Shown: one piece after another, positions 5,343-7,103 of the stretch
Layout: each line of letters starts with the position of its first letter
Numbering within the stretch: position 1 is the first letter of the stretch
Assembly: GCA_965369635.1 (NCBI GenBank)
Contig: CBDURC010000159.1
Coordinates: forward strand, 1 to 7,103
Length of the DNA stretch: 7,103 nt
Direction of reading: 5' to 3'
Origin: UBA3071 sp965369635
GTDB taxonomy: Bacteria; Chloroflexota; Anaerolineae; UBA3071
Notes under the pieces: generated by a model
Told to the model about the DNA's origin: nothing
The model's input: the letters and a program-made list of their open reading frames with translations, nothing else
Database searches by the model: none
Translations under genes and position numbers: made by a program

Positions 5343-6193
5343 CGGACTCTCCCATACTGCTGGCCGACGATGGCCTGCCCCGCCGGGCTGAGGACGAAAT
5401 CAACGAACCTCTGCGCCTCGCCGTCCGGCTCAGACGGTGCGACCAGGTACAGAGGACGGGTCAGGTGATAGATGCCACCCTGCACGGTATCCGGCGTGGG
5501 GTACGCCCCTTCGATGCGCAGCACCTCACCTTGTCTCTTTGTCTCCTTGTCCTCTTGTCTCGAAGGTGTCAAGTAGCCCATTGAGACATAGCCTATAGCC
5601 GCGCTGTGACGGGTGACATATTCGATCACCGCCGTGCTGGAAGGCATAACGATGGCCGTCAGCGAGACCGGCTGCTCGCCCATCAGTTGCTGTTCGAGCG
5701 CAGCCCGCGTGCCCGAGCCATCCTCGCGGCTGACGACGAGGATGTCGCCAGCCTTGCCGCCGACGTCTTGCCAATCCAGCGTCCAGCCTGCGTAGATGCT
5801 GCGCACCTGCAGCAGTGTCAACTCGTCCACTGGGTTGCTAGGATGTACGACGATGGCGACGCCATCCCAGGCAATAGGAGTTGCAGCGTAGGGCTGTGGC
5901 GTCCCATCTTCTGCAGACGGCGGCAACCAGGAGCACCCAGCCAGGTCAATCTCGCCCATCTGCAGTCGCTCCAGGCCCAGATGTGAGCCGCCGCCTTCGA
6001 TGTCCAGGCGCACGTAGGGGCGCTCTTCGGCGTAAGCCGCAGCCAGGCTCGCAAGCAGCAGCTTCATCGAAGTGGAGCCGGCAACGCGTAGCGTGATCGG
6101 CGTGGCCGGCGTCACCGCAGTACCGCAGGCTGCCAGCAAAGTGCCCAATACCCAACATCCAATAACCGATATCCAAGGAAGACGTTGGTTCAT
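5339..6193 (-). CDS. PstS-like substrate-binding lipoprotein (PBP domain)
   Basis: This 284-residue protein has a lipoprotein signal: a hydrophobic stretch (6-22) ends in LLAAC with Cys23 as the lipidation site. The rest follows the phosphate-binding protein fold (PBP-like, PstS group): VAGSTSMK (37-44) for the first ligand loop, EGGGSHLG (66-73), AWDGVAIVVHPSNPV (108-122), the hinge-region TLLQVRSIYAG (126-136), and REDGSGTR (156-163), which matches the Arg-x-Asp-Gly-Ser-Gly-Thr phosphate loop of E. coli PstS. The loop that usually reads D-I-x-x-S-S-R is IDLAGCSWLP (82-91), so the usual Asp or Arg position is altered. The ligand is probably phosphate or another oxyanion. No permease or ATPase genes accompany it, so it may act without a transporter, or with one encoded elsewhere. 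Its ATG overlaps the uppP stop (ATGA), and no clear Shine-Dalgarno is seen, which points to coupling. Two short repeat tracts lie inside the gene (see repeats). Confidence 0.88.
   Translation of the reverse strand: MNQRLPWISVIGCWVLGTLLAACGTAVTPATPITLRVAGSTSMKLLLASLAAAYAEERPYVRLDIEGGGSHLGLERLQMGEIDLAGCSWLPPSAEDGTPQPYAATPIAWDGVAIVVHPSNPVDELTLLQVRSIYAGWTLDWQDVGGKAGDILVVSREDGSGTRAALEQQLMGEQPVSLTAIVMPSSTAVIEYVTRHSAAIGYVSMGYLTPSRQEDKETKRQGEVLRIEGAYPTPDTVQGGIYHLTRPLYLVAPSEPDGEAQRFVDFVLSPAGQAIVGQQYGRVR
5530..5561 (-). repeat. four 8-bp tandem repeats inside the PstS-like gene
   Basis: On the - strand the units GAGACAAG, AGGACAAG, GAGACAAA and GAGACAAG abut exactly. They encode a hydrophilic insert with sequence RQEDKETKRQGE (about residues 212-223) between the conserved GYVSMGYL strand and the following beta segment. 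The 32-bp tract is not a multiple of three, so its gain or loss would need compensation to keep frame. Similar GACAAGGA-type octamer arrays are, to my knowledge, scattered through Chloroflexota and Cyanobacteria genomes. Confidence 0.8.
6143..6177 (-). repeat. degenerate TTGGATA-type repeat inside the lipoprotein signal peptide
   Basis: The - strand shows successive units TTGGATATCGG, TTATTGGATG and TTGGGTATTGGG. They encode the hydrophobic WISVIGCWVLG core of the signal peptide. The same DNA in another frame reads LDIGYWMLGIG, the pattern of a well-known ATTGGATATTGG microsatellite. Part of the signal peptide therefore seems to come from repeat DNA. Confidence 0.55.
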
Positions 6194-7023
6194 CGCAGCG
6201 AGGCAAGGAGGAGGATGGCCACTCCGACAACGGCGCAGTAGATGGCGAAGGGATAGAGACGACCGCGTTGCAGGTAGCGCAGCAGGAAACGGATGCAGCC
6301 GTAGCCGCTGGCCGCCGCAGCCAGGAAGCCTACGATCAGGGCAGGCAGTTGCCCGCTGGCCCCGGATGCGCCAAAGAGATCGACCAGTTTGAACAAACCG
6401 GCACCGAAGATGATGGGAGTGGAGAGCAGGAAGGAGTAGCGGGCGGCGACGTCACGCCGCAGGCCTCGCGCCAGGCCCATGCCTATCGTGGCTCCAGAGC
6501 GGGAGATGCCGGGGGCGATGGCTGCCGCCTGTGCCAGCCCGATAAGCAGTGCGTCAGCAGGCCCCATCTGCTGCAGTGGCTTGTTGCGCCGGCCCCAGCG
6601 TTCACTGGCGGCAAGAATGGCGGCTGTGAGCAAGAGGAAGCCCGCTGCGGCCAATGGCGTGGCGAACAGCCTCTCGAACCACTCCTCGAACAGCCAGCCG
6701 AGGAGCGCCGCTGGCACCGTGCCGATGATGATCCACCAAGCCACACGAGCGTCAGTTCTCACCTCGCCGCCTACGACGCCCGATCTCCGAATGGAGCTCC
6801 AAACGCTGGTCAGCCATGCTCGCAGTAACCGCCACAGATCCTGCCAGAACACCGCCAGCAGCGCGGCCAGCGTGCCCCAGTGCACCACGGTATCGAAGAC
6901 CAGCCCCGGCGCGGGCCAGCCCAGCAACCACGGCGTCAGCACCAGATGGCCTGAGCTGCTGACCGGTATGAACTCAGTGGCCCCTTGGATGAGGCCGAGG
7001 ATGAGGGCTTTGATTAAGTCCAA
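6190..7023 (-). CDS. uppP: undecaprenyl-diphosphate phosphatase (UppP/BacA)
   Basis: This integral membrane enzyme dephosphorylates undecaprenyl diphosphate, recycling the lipid carrier for peptidoglycan and other envelope polymers and releasing phosphate on the outer face. Extra copies give bacitracin resistance in other bacteria. At 277 residues it is of normal family length. Family motifs: QGATEFIPVSSSGH (13-26), carrying the Q/E-x-x-x-E pair Gln13-Glu17 and His26, and PGISRSGATI (171-180) with catalytic-type Arg175. Several hydrophobic segments (for example 97-111, 122-139, 226-244 and 260-275) fit a multi-pass protein. The start is TTG (7021-7023). An AGGAG Shine-Dalgarno lies 9 nt upstream, and an in-frame TAG overlapping that site rules out a longer protein. 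The MDLIKALILG beginning matches family N-termini. It is the first visible gene of the three-gene unit, and its stop overlaps the ATG of the lipoprotein gene. Confidence 0.96.
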   Translation of the reverse strand: MDLIKALILGLIQGATEFIPVSSSGHLVLTPWLLGWPAPGLVFDTVVHWGTLAALLAVFWQDLWRLLRAWLTSVWSSIRRSGVVGGEVRTDARVAWWIIIGTVPAALLGWLFEEWFERLFATPLAAAGFLLLTAAILAASERWGRRNKPLQQMGPADALLIGLAQAAAIAPGISRSGATIGMGLARGLRRDVAARYSFLLSTPIIFGAGLFKLVDLFGASGASGQLPALIVGFLAAAASGYGCIRFLLRYLQRGRLYPFAIYCAVVGVAILLLASLR

Positions 7024-7032
7024 GGCGAATAT

Positions 7033-7037
7033 CTCCT
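7033..7037 (-). promoter_or_regulatory. uppP ribosome binding site (decides the TTG start)
   Basis: AGGAG on the - strand lies 9 nt before the TTG codon. The overlapping in-frame stop TAG (7036-7038) shows that no earlier start is possible. Together they support a rare TTG initiation codon. Confidence 0.75.
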
Positions 7038-7103
7038 ATGCGTTGATGGTTTGAGATGCGCTGCGCGCCGTCATGCGTGAAACGCAAAACGTGATTGAGC
7101 ATC
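7038..7103. other. uppP upstream region, cut by the window edge
   Basis: No gene and no convincing promoter are seen on either strand in these bases. A small perfect inverted repeat TGCGT-GAA-ACGCA stands at 7074-7086. The neighbouring - strand sequence CACGTTTTGCGTTTCACG has the look of a degenerate CGTTTCAC-type octamer repeat. The uppP promoter is probably beyond the window. Confidence 0.35.

Noticed and set aside
1..7103. CRISPR array, insertion sequence, phage or defence genes
   Set aside because: No regularly spaced repeats, transposase motifs or terminal inverted repeats are visible. The short tandem tracts lie inside genes and are only 32-120 bp long.

Overview
The window reads as a stretch of chromosome from a GC-rich bacterium, most likely a member of the Chloroflexota (Anaerolineae-like). 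This placement is an inference. It rests on the compact IF2 with a short Arg-rich N-terminus and an 'IDFDTAAVV' N-domain motif, on a NusA whose C-terminus is a long acidic tail, and on short tandem-repeat debris of a kind I associate with Chloroflexota and Cyanobacteria genomes. Everything is housekeeping or operon-type gene content. I see no transposase, phage gene or CRISPR array.

Layout: (1) 1-180, + strand: a sigma70-like promoter, a tRNA-Val(CAC) gene and a hairpin that can act as terminator in both directions. (2) 203-4186, - strand: the core information-processing cluster nusA - ylxR(rnpM) - infB, reading right to left and converging on the tRNA gene. The usual flanking partners rimP and rbfA are not in the window. 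(3) 4187-4432: the nusA control region. It holds a well-formed promoter whose -35 box overlaps the stop codon of the upstream gene. A 6-1-6 palindrome lies inside the promoter spacer, a 13-bp direct repeat (one mismatch) brackets the start region, and a terminator-like hairpin lies about 20 nt into the predicted transcript, followed by a leader of about 170 nt. (4) 4425-7023, - strand: a three-gene unit, uppP (undecaprenyl-diphosphate phosphatase) - PstS-like lipoprotein - xylose-isomerase-like TIM-barrel protein. The genes are joined by ATGA and GTGA 4-bp overlaps, which implies translational coupling. (5) 7024-7103: the upstream region of uppP, cut by the window edge.

How the genes fit together: NusA (elongation, pausing and termination factor), YlxR/RnpM (RNA-binding, RNase P modulator) and IF2 (initiator-tRNA loading) form the conserved transcription-translation module. 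The uppP unit links cell-wall lipid-carrier recycling, which releases inorganic phosphate outside the membrane, with an extracytoplasmic phosphate-type binding lipoprotein and a cytoplasmic sugar isomerase/epimerase-type enzyme. No pstCAB transporter is in view. The functional reason for the trio is unknown and is the least ordinary gene-level feature here. The most interesting non-coding signal is the compact architecture in front of nusA.
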